A DNA stretch of 64,000 bases from positions 14,047,501 through 14,111,500 of the forward strand of contig NC_052474.1 of the NCBI RefSeq assembly GCF_009730915.1, given 5' to 3'. Origin of the DNA: Dioscorea cayenensis subsp. rotundata (taxonomy: Eukaryota > Streptophyta > Magnoliopsida > Dioscoreales > Dioscoreaceae). Shown here in pieces: positions 36,658-49,559 of the stretch (the stretch's first letter is position 1; each line of letters opens with the position of its first letter). The notes under the pieces are model-generated. The model was not told the origin of the DNA. It saw nothing but the letters and a program-made list of their open reading frames with translations, and searched no databases. The translations under genes were made by a program, and so were the position numbers.

Positions 36658-37592
36658 TTCTTCTTTCTTCTTCTTCTTCTTCTTCTTCTTCTTATCGCTA
36701 AGTCATCATCACTATCACATTCTTCATCTTCTTCATCATAACTTGTATCCTTTTCATACTTTTTCAATATCAAAAGGGTATTTATAGAAAAATAAAAATT
36801 GATGGTATTTAATGCTATATATATTTTTAAAAATTAATGGCGCTAAATTCAAATTTTTCTAAAATGGCGAATTTTTGAATTTTAAAAAAATAAACTAAAT
36901 TTTTGGCAAAGCTTTTTATGCACAAACACCGCTAAAGTTTAATTTTCGTAATTTTTTAAATTAAAAATTAGATTAACACTGGCATTTTTTGGGACAAACT
37001 CCATGGAATTTTTTTGATTTTATAAATTTTCAAATAAAATTTTTATTATCTCGCATGCTTTTTGAAAAACGCAGCCTAAATCTAAATTTTTGGATTTTAA
37101 AAATTTAATTATATCATAACTTTATCTGCGCATGTAGTCATAAATGCCGCTAAAGTAGAGCTTTTTATATGCTTAAAAACGCCGCTAAATATAAATTTTA
37201 TTAGTTTCAAATTTTATCATATCGAATTTAGCGTAAGTGCTTTTCTAAAAAGGCCACTAATTACATTACTTTAGTGGCGCTTATTATAAAAACACCGCTA
37301 AACATAAATTTTGTGCTTTGAAATTTAATAGTATTATGACTTTAGTGGTGTTTTTATTAAAAACACGCTAAATATAAATTTTATGACTTTTGAAATTTAA
37401 TAGCATCTAGAATTTAGTGGCTGCTTTACGTAAACGCCGCTAAATTACGAAAGACTTAGTGGCACTCTGCGAAAAACGCCAGAAATTATTTTTAGAGGCG
37501 TTATGGAAAAACGCCGCTAAAGTCATAAATATAGTGGCGTTTTGAAAAACGGCGCAAAATAAATGCCGCTAAATACCCATTATGTTGTAGTG
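36012..37592. mobile_element. CACTA-like non-autonomous transposon inside the pararetrovirus (1,581 bp)
   Basis: It starts CACTACACCCTAATGGG and ends with the inverted partner CCCATTATGTTGTAGTG. Many subterminal variants of ttagcggcgttttt and its complement aaaaacgccgctaaa occur at both sides, a hallmark of plant CACTA (En/Spm) elements. No transposase is present. The centre is microsatellite-rich. Flanking triplets AAT (left) and AGT (right) differ by one base, so the 3-bp duplication is imperfect or mutated. Confidence 0.8.
36368..36692. repeat. Cluster of (ATT)n, (TTA)n, (TCA)n and (TTC)n microsatellites
   Basis: Pure runs lie at about 36,368-36,404, 36,446-36,502, 36,616-36,657 and 36,657-36,692 in the centre of the CACTA-like element. 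Poly-Y, poly-M and poly-R frames here are artefacts of the repeats. Confidence 0.9.
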
Positions 37593-37899
37593 AGTTGAAT
37601 TAATAAATATAAGATATTATCCTTTTAGAAGAACTAAATCAATATAACTAAAAAGATAAAATAAAATATCAAAAATATATATGGCTTCGTAAAGTAGAAG
37701 AATATCTAACGGAAAAATTAAGAATTACAAATGAATCATAGAAGAAAAAGAATAATTATTAGAAAATTAAATTACAAGAATTTGATAATATAAAAATTCA
37801 ATATGTCTAGAGAAAAATCAGCAAATTCAGAAAACAAAACTATAGTAAAAATATAGATACTATTAGAAGACTTTCTCTATCTTAAATCATTTAAAATAT

Positions 37900-38470
37900 T
37901 CAAATCATAGTTAATAAACATCATAAAAGACAAGAAATAACTTACACAATTGAAGATCAACAAAATAAAGCAAGAGATATGAATATAAAACTAATTCCAG
38001 GAGAAGAATTGTATAAATTTGGAATATTTGAAACAAAAACAAAAATATATGAAAAATTATGATGAAATAGTACATGTTGTACATGCGATAATAAACAAAA
38101 TTATATTAGATTTATCAATGTAAGAATCATATAATAAACTTGTATCATCAGGTATACATTAATCCATCTAGTCTACACGTTAGGGAGTAATAAGATTACA
38201 TACGTAAAATGATTAGGCATAAGAATTTTAGTAAGCTTAATAGATATAAGACAGTTTAAAAATATGACAAAAGCAACTATAGAATCCATGGAATTAAATA
38301 TGAATTGTGATCATCCATAACACTATATGACAGCACCTTTTTAGTTCCACTTTGAAACGCTTTTATAAATATATATAAAATTAGTAATAAATTCAAAAGG
38401 ATTACACCATGATTCCCAAATGCAAGCAAATCTCATAATGGCAACAAACATTCACAGTGAAGATTGACAA
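37900..38470 (+). pseudogene. Movement-protein-like (30K) region of the viral polyprotein, broken
   Basis: In several frames, broken by stops, the order of short stretches matches a badnavirus/tungrovirus movement domain: a PGEELYKFGI-type start at about 37,999-38,028; LGIRILVSLID at about 38,214-38,246; TKATIESMELN; then SKGLHHDSQMQANLIMATN at about 38,393-38,449, where family members have a TKGY...NLL(I/V)T-type motif. This is pattern recognition, not an alignment. Such proteins widen plasmodesmata. The copy is not functional. Confidence 0.5.
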
Positions 38471-39204
38471 AGAATGTCAGAATTAAATATATCTCAACAC
38501 AAAAAGCAAATTATTATTTTAGAAACCCAAGGACTAGGAATAGAAAGAAAATTTTATCCCTCAGAAGTATTAGAAGAAAAGTGAATGGAATATTCAACCC
38601 ATGGGAGATATCCCAACAACATCAAATAGACCAAGTAATGCAAAAATTCTATCGAAAATATTGATGGTAGTTAAAGCATAAGAATGATAGATTATAAAAA
38701 TAAAGGCATAAAAATAGAAGAACTTCAAGAATAAAATAGATTTAATATATACAACAGATCCAGAACTAATTGAAAACAATTAAAACCATTAAGAAAATAT
38801 TTAGGAAATATATATAACTGTAATAGATCAAATAAAACAAAGAAGAGAAATTTAGCTAATATGTGTTAAAGATTATATAACAATGAAACAATTTTATCAA
38901 ATAAGTTCGAAATACTAATAGAAACCAAAACAAGTAAAAATATGATAATAAAGGAAATTGGATATGAAATATAAAATATATACCAGAAAAGAATTATATC
39001 CATTAGAACATCAACAAAGAACAATCAGATTAAATAAATGGATCCTTAGAAGAACAATTTAAATCTATTGAAAGTTGTTATACATGAAAGATTTAATAGA
39101 TTCAATATATATAACCTTAATAGATACTTTAATAAGTAACTCAATCAAATATACAATAAAAAGATAACAGTCTAAAAGAAGAGAAATAAAAAGCAAGACA
39201 ATGT

Positions 39205-39408
39205 ATGTGGTTAAAAGGAGTTAAAAGATATATAACTTTAAGAGATCAAATTCATTATCAAGCAGAATCATTAATAGAAGTAAGAATTAAATCAAAAGAA
39301 AAAGATGAAAATGGTAAATCTATTTGGAAACCAACAAAAATAAAATATAAAGATTTTCATCAAAATGAATATTTAAAAAATCAACATAAATTATGGAATT
39401 ACAGATAA
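39205..39408 (+). pseudogene. Viral polyprotein fragment, possible coat-protein region
   Basis: A 67-codon K/E/N-rich open stretch (MWLKGVKRYITLRDQIHYQA at its start) lies between the movement-like region and the Cys-rich motif, where the coat protein would be expected. No coat-type CCHC motif is visible, so the label rests on position only. Confidence 0.3.
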
Positions 39409-39575
39409 AGATTGAAAAATGAATATAATTCCATAAATATTTGTTATGAATAAACAAACTTATAATCTAGATATAAATCCTAAATATCTATTAGAACAAT
39501 ATAACCAAGTTGAAAATTTTTAAAAATACGAACATAAATTTGAACCATTTAAAATAAATTATAAAACAAGATGTG

Positions 39576-39656
39576 ATAAATGCTATAAATTCCACATAAC
39601 AAGATATAGAGTAACATGCTTAAAATGTAGATTATCATTATGTAGAAAATGTGTAT
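39576..39656 (+). pseudogene. Cys-rich badnavirus/tungrovirus signature motif
   Basis: One frame shows CX2CX11CX2CX4CX2C exactly (CDKC, eleven residues, CLKC, four residues, CRKC), at about 39,576-39,656. This second Cys motif is described for badnaviruses and rice tungro bacilliform virus downstream of the coat protein. A stop-containing context shows decay. It is the best single clue to the element's family. Confidence 0.65.
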
Positions 39657-40199
39657 TAGACTTATGCAATTTTACTTTTTGAAGAACAAAAATAGAAAAA
39701 GCCAAACAATAAATTCAGACAAGATAAAGAAATAATTGAACAATTATTATCAAAATTTTGAAGAAGAAGTCAATGAGTTTTAAAGAAAAATTACTAAAAT
39801 AAGAAAGAACAAAAAGTATAAAGGAAAAGGTATAATTATTCAAGAACAAGAAGAAGGAAATATTTTAGATAAATCATTAGAAATATATGATGGCTAAGAA
39901 AAGAAAAATAGATAAAGAAAATACTATAGAATTAGAAACAATGATTGAAGAATTTAAAGAATTTAAAGACAAATAATATTGAAATATCACATATACATTC
40001 TAGAAGTAAAATTGTAGATTCATTACATCACAAAAAGAGAAGACTTAATGGAGAAAATAATGAAATAAAGTTAACAATGTCACAGATTACAAAAATAGAA
40101 AAAGAAATAAAGAGAAAGACAAGATATTATAAAACAATGAAAGCGAATAACTATCTACAAAGAGAGAGCAATAAACTTCCCATTCTTACAACAAGAATT

Positions 40200-41900
40200 T
40201 AATCTGTTCAAATGCCCCTCTTTGAATACTAGGAATAGAAGTTTCACATAACAAATTTCTGGAATCTCAGCTGTTCTTACATCTCTTTGGGAAACATATA
40301 AGCAAATATATAATTTGAACATTACCCCAGCTGGTTTGTCCGTTGCGTGAGAAGCTGTATTTACTTGAAACGGCGAGTTCATATGTGTTTTCTTTAATGG
40401 TGGCAGGAACTATGCAACAAAATTCCTAAAAAGAAAACAAAAGAGACAAAGGGTTTGTTAACTGGCGAATAATAAGAGTACATGGCCTGACACGATGGAG
40501 GTCCATACACGTCTCTTGTTATGGTGGAGCTTAGTTATCTTTAAACCTCAATGACATGCAAAGCATGTAAAATTTATTCAGACTAACAAGTTTATTTCTT
40601 GCGAAATGGCGGAACCAAAAATTTCTATAATAAATCATCTTCCCTTGAACCTCGATTTAAATCTCGATATTCCCTTGACTCGAAGCTTTACAAAATTCGG
40701 AACACAAGGCGACTAAACTGTCACAACAAGTTATTGACAATCTTTGGGCGATAAACGCGACTGAAAACCCTGCGTCTCTCTATTCCATCCTTAGCAAAAT
40801 ACTTTCGCTGAATGAATGAAAAATAAAAGTCACCTCATTTTGCCATTACGAAACACGATTATAAAATTTCTCTTTGAAACCCGCTGAGCACTTGACTACA
40901 TGGTAGATCAAAGAAAAGAAAATCAAAACATTGGAGTTGAAATATCCCAAAGAATGTAGAGAATATCAAAATCAAAGCTCAACTCCAAGAGATTCTGAAA
41001 GAAAATTTGAAGAAATGAAGAAAATTCTATTAGAAGAGAAAACAAAAGTGGAGAAATTTGAAATATTTCCTAAACCAATAGAAAAGTAAAGCGGTACATC
41101 TTGAAAAAGTGATGGCATCATGATATGACTAATTAAGTCTCACGAAGCGAAAGTACTAAGGCGACTTACTGAAATTCTTCGATGGGATTTTGCGATGGCC
41201 AGAAAATGTTCTGGGAAGAGCTAGCACGCAAAGATACTAGATGTCAATGTGAAAAGGGTACTCTGTTTGATGTTCATTACTCCACTTAAGTTATTTAAAG
41301 CTCTTGGACCTGGTGATGGGTATGTAAATCTAGAATTAAATTGATCCATCCTTGTTAGCAGTGAGAGGTTATCCAGGTAAAGGGCATCATTATCAGATCG
41401 CACTTCTTAGCCGTGTAAACCCGAACAAGAAGGTAACTCCTATCGGACTTGAGATATAATCATTTCAAGGATATTAAAGACAAATGAAGCTATGGTGGCA
41501 TATCGATCTCTTGATTGGAAAAGGGCAACCCACAGTGCGACAACCCGGAGGGTGTCAGATGGTCTTTGAAACAAAATCATGAAGGTATATGTTGGCCGAT
41601 GCATATTCCCGTCATCGCATCTTTTCGAATCTTATTTCACAAATGCGACTCTTGAACTACATGAAACAAGAGTACGCTGCGTAGGCGAGAGGTATCACTT
41701 TGGAGTTATTCAGGAGATTAAGTATCCCAACGGATATTTTAATCTTTCTGCGAGTCCGAAAGGATCTCAGGAAAGCTTGGATATTATTGTTGTTGAACAA
41801 ATCTAGCCAACATAATGGAAGGCTAGAAAATCTCTTATTCAAATTCCTCATTGTCCAGAGACTTGACACTTTTGAGAATTTGGGCGGTATTATTTATTTT
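40200..41900 (+). pseudogene. Expected protease/RT/RNase H region of the pararetrovirus, unreadable
   Basis: By genome order this stretch should carry protease, RT and RNase H, but no YxDD box or DTG motif was found in any frame. An LADAYSR stretch at about 41,590 resembles the LADxLSR end of caulimovirus RNase H. Base composition is less AT-rich than 34.5-40 kb, so some of it may be of other origin. Confidence 0.35.
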
Positions 41901-41973
41901 AATATGTAAAAGTCGATTTGTTTTTAATATGTAAAATAAGTTTGCAAGCCCTTGTGTTAGTTTCTTTATTGAT

Positions 41974-42369
41974 TTGGTAAGTGTAATGTTTATAATAGGA
42001 AGAAGTTTGGTAAGTGTCGTATTAGTAATGGAAGAAGTTTGGTACATGTGTCGTATTTGTAATAGTAGGTTTGGTAAATGTCTTATCGAGAAATAGTGTG
42101 GCAAGGAGTTAAGTCTTAGAGCCCTATATATATAAGGCTTATAGTGTTTGCTTGAAGGTATGAGAATAGGTAATTTGAAATAAATGGCCTTTGTTCCATC
42201 CCGTCACACTCTCCGTGACGATTAAGATAATCCCTCTCTCATCTCGTCTCTCTCCGCTACTCACTCTTAAAGGGAGCTTCCGCTCTAACACGCTGCTGTT
42301 TGGATGTCACGCCAGCTGATAAGTTGAAAAACGTCACGACAATGTCTCCATCGTCCCGAGGGCTGGCCT
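41974..42369 (+). repeat. Right terminal direct repeat of the pararetrovirus
   Basis: Collinear with 34,020-34,415, including the tataaggc box, the aaataaat region and the ccatcgtcccgaggg...ctggcct end. Similarity stops at ggctggcct. The copies have many substitutions and indels, so the insertion is old. Confidence 0.8.
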
Positions 42370-42421
42370 TGGGTTATTTTTAGGCCTTTCCCCGGCGTAA
42401 AAGTGGTGATGTTGACATAAA

Positions 42422-43421
42422 NNNNNNNNNNNNNNNNNNNNNNNNNNNNNNNNNNNNNNNNNNNNNNNNNNNNNNNNNNNNNNNNNNNNNNNNNNNNNNN
42501 NNNNNNNNNNNNNNNNNNNNNNNNNNNNNNNNNNNNNNNNNNNNNNNNNNNNNNNNNNNNNNNNNNNNNNNNNNNNNNNNNNNNNNNNNNNNNNNNNNNN
42601 NNNNNNNNNNNNNNNNNNNNNNNNNNNNNNNNNNNNNNNNNNNNNNNNNNNNNNNNNNNNNNNNNNNNNNNNNNNNNNNNNNNNNNNNNNNNNNNNNNNN
42701 NNNNNNNNNNNNNNNNNNNNNNNNNNNNNNNNNNNNNNNNNNNNNNNNNNNNNNNNNNNNNNNNNNNNNNNNNNNNNNNNNNNNNNNNNNNNNNNNNNNN
42801 NNNNNNNNNNNNNNNNNNNNNNNNNNNNNNNNNNNNNNNNNNNNNNNNNNNNNNNNNNNNNNNNNNNNNNNNNNNNNNNNNNNNNNNNNNNNNNNNNNNN
42901 NNNNNNNNNNNNNNNNNNNNNNNNNNNNNNNNNNNNNNNNNNNNNNNNNNNNNNNNNNNNNNNNNNNNNNNNNNNNNNNNNNNNNNNNNNNNNNNNNNNN
43001 NNNNNNNNNNNNNNNNNNNNNNNNNNNNNNNNNNNNNNNNNNNNNNNNNNNNNNNNNNNNNNNNNNNNNNNNNNNNNNNNNNNNNNNNNNNNNNNNNNNN
43101 NNNNNNNNNNNNNNNNNNNNNNNNNNNNNNNNNNNNNNNNNNNNNNNNNNNNNNNNNNNNNNNNNNNNNNNNNNNNNNNNNNNNNNNNNNNNNNNNNNNN
43201 NNNNNNNNNNNNNNNNNNNNNNNNNNNNNNNNNNNNNNNNNNNNNNNNNNNNNNNNNNNNNNNNNNNNNNNNNNNNNNNNNNNNNNNNNNNNNNNNNNNN
43301 NNNNNNNNNNNNNNNNNNNNNNNNNNNNNNNNNNNNNNNNNNNNNNNNNNNNNNNNNNNNNNNNNNNNNNNNNNNNNNNNNNNNNNNNNNNNNNNNNNNN
43401 NNNNNNNNNNNNNNNNNNNNN
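42422..43421. other. Assembly gap (1,000 N)
   Basis: A run of exactly 1,000 N indicates a gap of unknown true size. It separates the pararetrovirus end from Ty3-type gag sequence, so the junction of the two elements cannot be read. Confidence 0.99.
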
Positions 43422-43436
43422 TGACTTTCTTCAAGA

Positions 43437-46400
43437 CCTTATATTTTGGGGTCTTGAGGGTGTAATATGGTTCTTTGGACATTAGTTGTGGGTAGGGGCT
43501 CCAAGAGCTTGGCGTTAGCCTTCTTTACTCTTTTCCACAGAATGCTATCTTCTTTCTTTGCTTTTTCTTGACATAGGGTCGGCCGTAGCGGTCATATGAC
43601 TCTTCGGCTCGGAAAAGCTATCATATTCATCATCATCTTCGGGTTATATAAAGGTTCCCCTCCGGAAATAACCCCTGCAAGTCTCCACTTGCACATCTTC
43701 TTCATTTCCAATTTTTCTCGATTAATTCCTGAGTAACTCCTCGATTTCTTGAGGAAAAATAATCTCGAGGGTAATCAGAACCCTTTCTTTCTGCTCATAT
43801 TCTTCAAGGGGTCTCAATATACTCCTCGATAATAGATTTCTTGCGCTTTTGATTGTTCGCGCTTTTTGCTTTCTTTTCTTGTTCTTTTTCTTTGTTGCTT
43901 TGTCCGGTGACCTTTATGAGGAGTTCTTTGAGGCGCTTCAAATGATCCACGGCGATTCGATCAACCTTTTTAACATCTTCATTGATCTTTTTGGATACAA
44001 ATACTTCCCATAACTCTTACGGGACATCACAAGGTTTGTCATCTTACATTGATGTAAATATCACCTTGTTACCAACCACTGTAACTTCCCTTTGGGATGA
44101 CCCTTACGGGTTTAGGGGCGATCACGTGAGCGTATATGTTGATTTGGTTGCTCGGACAAAGACATTCTTTGAGGTGTGATTTTTGCCCTCTTGGTATTGT
44201 CGCTCGACCCAGGTCCTTGAAAACATAACAATCTTCTATTGTATGTCCCAACACCCTATGATATGGACGATAATTGGGATGATCGTCTTGCTTTGCTCTT
44301 GGTCTTTTTGCATTCGAGGGGCTGCAGACCCTCTCTCACGAGCATCTTTGAAGATTTTATGTACTTTATCTCTTCTGAAAGGAATACTTCTTATTCATCC
44401 TATCCTTCAAGGAAGGAAGAGGTTTTTGACTCATTGTCGGTAGCACCTAAGCTAGGTACCTTAGCTTGTTCGAGCTTATGGGACTACCTCTACGCCTTTT
44501 CCCTTCTCAATATTGAAGGTAGTAGCGATGTACTTGACACCTTCTATTTTTTTGGTTTGTCTTTGTCACTCCTTGAAGTGGTTTGGAAATTGGACAACAC
44601 CTTGGGTTGGTCCTTTCAATTTTTTTAGCTTGTGAGATTAAGCCTTGGAATGTAGTGATGCTAGATGTACTCAAGAAAGGTGACATCCAACTATCAATGT
44701 TCCCTAGCAATAAACCCTTTTGCTGCTGCTGATCGAGTGGTTGTTCACATTTGATGCTCAAGTTCCTCCATCTCATAATGTAATCGACCACTTTTTTTCA
44801 TCTTTGTTTTGGCGAGTGGCTACTAGGTCGACAATTGTGATTTTTGTCACTTATGCCCCAAACCGTACTCGAAAATGCATCTTTTTAAGCTGCTTTGCCA
44901 TGTTTGAATCGACTCGGGTTGCGATTTGCATACCATTCAAATGCTACTCTGCTAGACTTGCGAGAGCATGCGAGGAGGGCGATGGCTTCGCACTTGTATC
45001 TCCTCGAGCCGTGACAAAAATGAGCCAAGTGTTGGTCGGGGATTGCCAATCGATAAATTGCTTGAATTTAGGAACATTATATCCCTTGGGGTAAGGCACC
45101 GGTCGTGGTAGGCTGGGATAGGGGCTTGTCTCCATACGCCCTTGTCTCAATTCCTTTGGCTTGATTTAATTCGAGCAACTACCATTCAGTTTGTATCTCT
45201 TCAGGAGTCATTACGGTGATTGTTCTGAGCAGGGAGCATAAGAGGTTCTTCCATGTTACTGCGGCTGAAGGTTTCCTTTGGAGGTGGTGTTGGACTTCTC
45301 GACCTCGCACATTCTCCATAGGGAAACCGTGGGGTTACTCCCTTGCTCAAGCGGCCTCAGGGGCTTCTCTCGGCCGTCGGGTTGGGCTCCTCGATCTTCT
45401 GGTTGTTCGAGGTTGATTTTCCATGAGGATTTTTAATTTGTTTTTGCATTTGTAACATTGACCCCATCAACATTGCCATGTTGTCATTGAGTCTTTGATA
45501 TTCAGTATCACGATGTCCCTTTTGAGGAATAAAGAGCGAGGTTCATCCTCTTCATCTTCATTTAGTTCTTTGTACTTCTTTGTGCTTTCCTTGGTACATG
45601 GAGTGGTGGAAGGCTAGTCCCTATCCCTTGCTCCTCATGTGGCGGCACATGGCTGGAACCTTCTTCTCCATTCGAGAGTCTGCTGCTCTTCTCACGGGAT
45701 CTTGTAGCAGGGTCCGGTTGTTCTTGTTCGGGTGCGAGGGATCTCCTCTTGCTTCGATAACCATCGACAAGTGTGTACTTCCACATACTGCATCGAGACA
45801 TTTCTTCATCTTTCATTTCCCTCCTCCATTGAAATTTAGACACTATCAACCTTGGGTTGATTTCTTGTAGGAGCTAAGCGATCAAACATCTGTCTTTCTG
45901 CGCTATTGACATCAATTGCTTCTTCTTTTTGATAGAATTCTTTTGGTCTAATCTTCTCACATTTGCAATTTCCTTGATCTTTGTGTAAGTCTTGTAGAGA
46001 TTCGACCAAATGAATTCTGTGATAGGACTTTGGAGGTCTACCAACTTTGTTTTTCACTTTCGATTGGGAGCGCAGTCTGCGATGGTTGCGTTCTTCTTTA
46101 CCGAGTTAAGAGGTTCAAATGAGTTGTTGAAGGTACTCATCTGATTATTTTTTTGTGCCCTTGGAACGACACAAAAATCCAACCTTTTGTTTTGGAATCT
46201 TAACTCTCCTTTGTGTGAGCCTCGAAAAACACACTTTTTCTTCTTTGGTGTGTCTTCATCGGATGAGTGGAAAAATTCCACTTTCCGCCCCTTTTCTTTG
46301 TAATGGTAAAGGTGGGTTCATCATCCTCATCATCATTCATGTGAACTACCCTCTTAGGGTGGGATAGCCTCTCAAATCTGAGATAGTCTTGGTGAGTCCT

Positions 46401-46715
46401 TGACATCGGCATCCTCGCCCGATTGCGAGGGAATAATCACATTGGGGCGGCGCCCTTTGGATGGAAGCAGCGGGGCTGTCGAGGGTCTCCTCGAAGGTGC
46501 GGGTCTCGTTAGGAGCTGCACCGACTTCGAGATATGGTGCCAAAGGTCGGCTCGGCTCCTGCGACTCCGGTGTTGAATGTGCGGTTAGGGCGGTTGCACC
46601 TCGGTTCCTTCGCCAAGGAAAAATTGTGAGTTTTGGACTTCGGATGTGGTTGAGTTTTTTTGAGTGCCATTTGTTCTTCGTTTCTGCAAAACAAAAAAAG
46701 AAACATGATTAGATT
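43437..46715 (-). pseudogene. Ty3-type retrotransposon gag remnant
   Basis: On the minus strand: an acidic/basic N-terminal part (46,412-45,560, with SKRRSLAPEQEQP and similar), then the retrotransposon gag core at 45,150-44,500 (YNVPKFKQFIDWQSPTNTWL, FVTARGDT, and after frameshifts a LMVDYIMRWRNLSIKCEQ block), then MLGHTIEDCYVFKDLGRA at about 44,254, where Ty3 gag-pol has the GH...C..FKD zinc-knuckle-like motif. Many stops and frame changes are present. Protease, RT and integrase would lie beyond 43,437, in or past the gap. The element is dead. Confidence 0.7.
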
Positions 46716-46781
46716 TCTTTCATAGGATGTAGGAACAACGCCTTTACTTGTACTTTTGCCTCAAAGATGGGAGGAGGAATG

Positions 46782-46800
46782 GGTCCCACCGGGCGTGCCA
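46782..46800 (-). promoter_or_regulatory. Primer-binding-site-like sequence of the minus-strand Ty3 element
   Basis: The minus strand reads TGGCACGCCCGGTGGGACC directly after atcccaca-aaattc. An LTR ending in CA, a short spacer and a TGG-initiated site is the normal arrangement upstream of gag. I could not assign the tRNA. The 5' LTR would then run rightwards from 46,807. Confidence 0.5.
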
Positions 46801-46806
46801 GAATTT

Positions 46807-48502
46807 TGTGGGATCGAAAATATGCATCCGGCATCATGAAAAGACACCAGACAATATATCGAAAGCACAAATGTCATATTTTGTTTTGTGGGTTCTTTCA
46901 TTCCTAATAGGGGCAAGCCCCTATTATTAATTACCCCAGATTAGAAATCTTAGGAACCTCCGATTAAGGGCAAAAGGTACAAGTAAGAGCAAGAAGATTT
47001 ATGAATTATAAATAAACATATTTACTACATCACTTATATGTACATATCTATATATATATATATATATTTTATCGTCGCCGTTGCCTGTGCCTTGTCACTG
47101 CGTTGCCTGCCGCATTGCCATTTTGAGACGTATATTTCATTACCGCCTCTTTTTTATAATTTTGGTCACTGTCTTGAAATGAATAGACCACCACTGCCTT
47201 TGTCTTATTATCGCGTTATATATCTCATTGCCACCTTGAGATAAATTTAACTACTATCTCGAGACCAACATCCTGGTTGTTGCTTTGAGATTAGCAGCAT
47301 GCTATCATTTCTAGATTTATTTATTTGTTTATTTATTTATTTATTTAAATCTATTTCAGTCCACAGTTATTATAGAGGATTTTTTTATTTATTTGAGTAT
47401 ACATATATATTTAGGGATAGATATATATGTACCCATGTGTATGACAAGTGGGACCATTTTTTTTAAAACATGCACAAACATGCACGTGAAATCGCATATT
47501 TCTAAAAAAAATTTTATCATTCATCATTTTTTAATTAATTAATTTTTTTATTCTCTTCTCTTTTTTTTATTTTTTTCATCTCGGAGCAAGCGAACATGCT
47601 TTCTCATTCTTTTTATTACTATTTATGCCCTTTTTCCATACACGTATGCATGCCCCCTATTATTATTTTTTTTACATTTTTACTTATATGCACACATAAC
47701 ATGCATCCTGGTCCATGTATTTTTTTGGATTTTATTGTTATTATTATTATTATTTTTAAAAGACCGACGCATGCATACATATATTCCATGTGTACCGACA
47801 ACACCACTTGTATTTGGTTTTTAGATCATCAAAGACGGTGACAAAGTCATGCTTTTGCCGCTTCATCGGCATCCATTAGCCCGACCATTAAATGCATGCA
47901 TCTCTGTTTCCTTTACATACTTGAAATCATCAAGTCTTGAAGTGCTCTTGCCAATGGACTTAAGATCAATGACCTATGCATTGATATATAGATATATATA
48001 TATATATATCTCCGGGGACGCTGAATACAATCACTTCAGTCAATGACTCCACTAGCATTAGTAGCGAGGAACTTTGATAATGTGGGTAGCTATTCACTTG
48101 TCTTGGTCACACATTTTAATATCTTTTACGAATGAAAATGAGATCAAATCTATAAAGGATTATTATGCGCAAATCATCGTTAGCCTCTACACCCCATCAT
48201 TTCGGCCAGACGGAGAATTAGCAGCAGGAAGGACTGATGTTCTTGAGTTGAGAATTATTGTTATTCCTGTTTTGGCAATAGATATTGTTTACTGCTTCAT
48301 GGCAATTTTATTTATTTATTATTTTTAAAACATAAATCCCTCACTCATGTTTCTAATTATTAGAAGTGAAGTTTTTCTTCGATTCCATTTGCCATGGATA
48401 TTGATCTTAAGTCTACTATCCTTGCCAAGATGCCAAGTAGCCACCACTTACATCCCATGCAATTTTTTATTATTGTATACATATATTGCATGCTTTTGAT
48501 TC

Positions 48503-48551
<49 letters not shown>

Positions 48552-48831
48552 TCTACTGCACTTCTCTGGTTGCACTGATGATATTCCTCTCTCTCTTCTT
48601 CTTCTTTATATATGATTCATGAATTTTTTTTTCTTTTTTATTACTCCATATGCATGCATGTCATGCTTCTCATTATCATTTTTATTTTGCTTCATTATTT
48701 TGTCATGGACATGTGCATACTTCTCAAAAATTTGTCATACACGGGTACATGTATGGTGGGCCTTTAGGCTTCTCATTTTTTATTATTTTATTATTATCAT
48801 TTTTATTCATCATTTTTTTTTTATATATTTT
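46807..48831. other. Probable LTR remnant and AT-rich DNA
   Basis: The first few hundred bases may be the 5' LTR of the minus-strand Ty3 element; its outer end was not located. The rest is AT-rich with (TA)n at about 47,050-47,067 and 47,991-48,010, (ATTT)n at 47,316-47,347 and (TTA)n at 48,503-48,552. No gene was recognised. Confidence 0.5.
48503..48552. repeat. (TTA)n microsatellite
   Basis: About sixteen TTA units lie in AT-rich DNA. Leu- and Asn-rich frames across it are artefacts. Confidence 0.9.
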
Positions 48832-49496
<665 letters not shown>

Positions 49497-49559
49497 GGCA
49501 CCGGCGGAGTTGGGAGGTGGAGTGAGGGAGAAGTTGAACCAGGGCGGAGATTGAGATTA

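Larger units (their letters stand above)
34020..42369 (+). mobile_element. Endogenous pararetrovirus remnant (Caulimoviridae, badnavirus/tungrovirus-like)
   Basis: Two 396-bp direct repeats (34,020-34,415 and 41,974-42,369) bound an AT-rich block. A tRNA-Met primer-binding site sits 26 bp after the first. The order inside is that of a badnavirus-type genome: promoter, primer site, a small coiled-coil ORF, a 30K-movement-protein-like stretch, then the Cys pattern CX2CX11CX2CX4CX2C, a pattern known from badnaviruses and tungrovirus. All frames are interrupted, and a CACTA-like element (36,012-37,592) splits it. Protease, RT and RNase H could not be recognised with certainty in the last 2.3 kb. 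An LTR retrotransposon with virus-like genes is the alternative. The copy is dead. Confidence 0.7.

Noticed and set aside
36410..36773. Poly-Tyr, poly-Met and poly-Arg frames
   Set aside because: These are translations of TTA, TCA and TTC microsatellites.
42334..43482. A 382-codon open frame on the minus strand
   Set aside because: It consists almost entirely of the N gap; only the short ends are real sequence.
48360..48615. Poly-Leu and poly-Asn frames
   Set aside because: These are translations of a TTA microsatellite.
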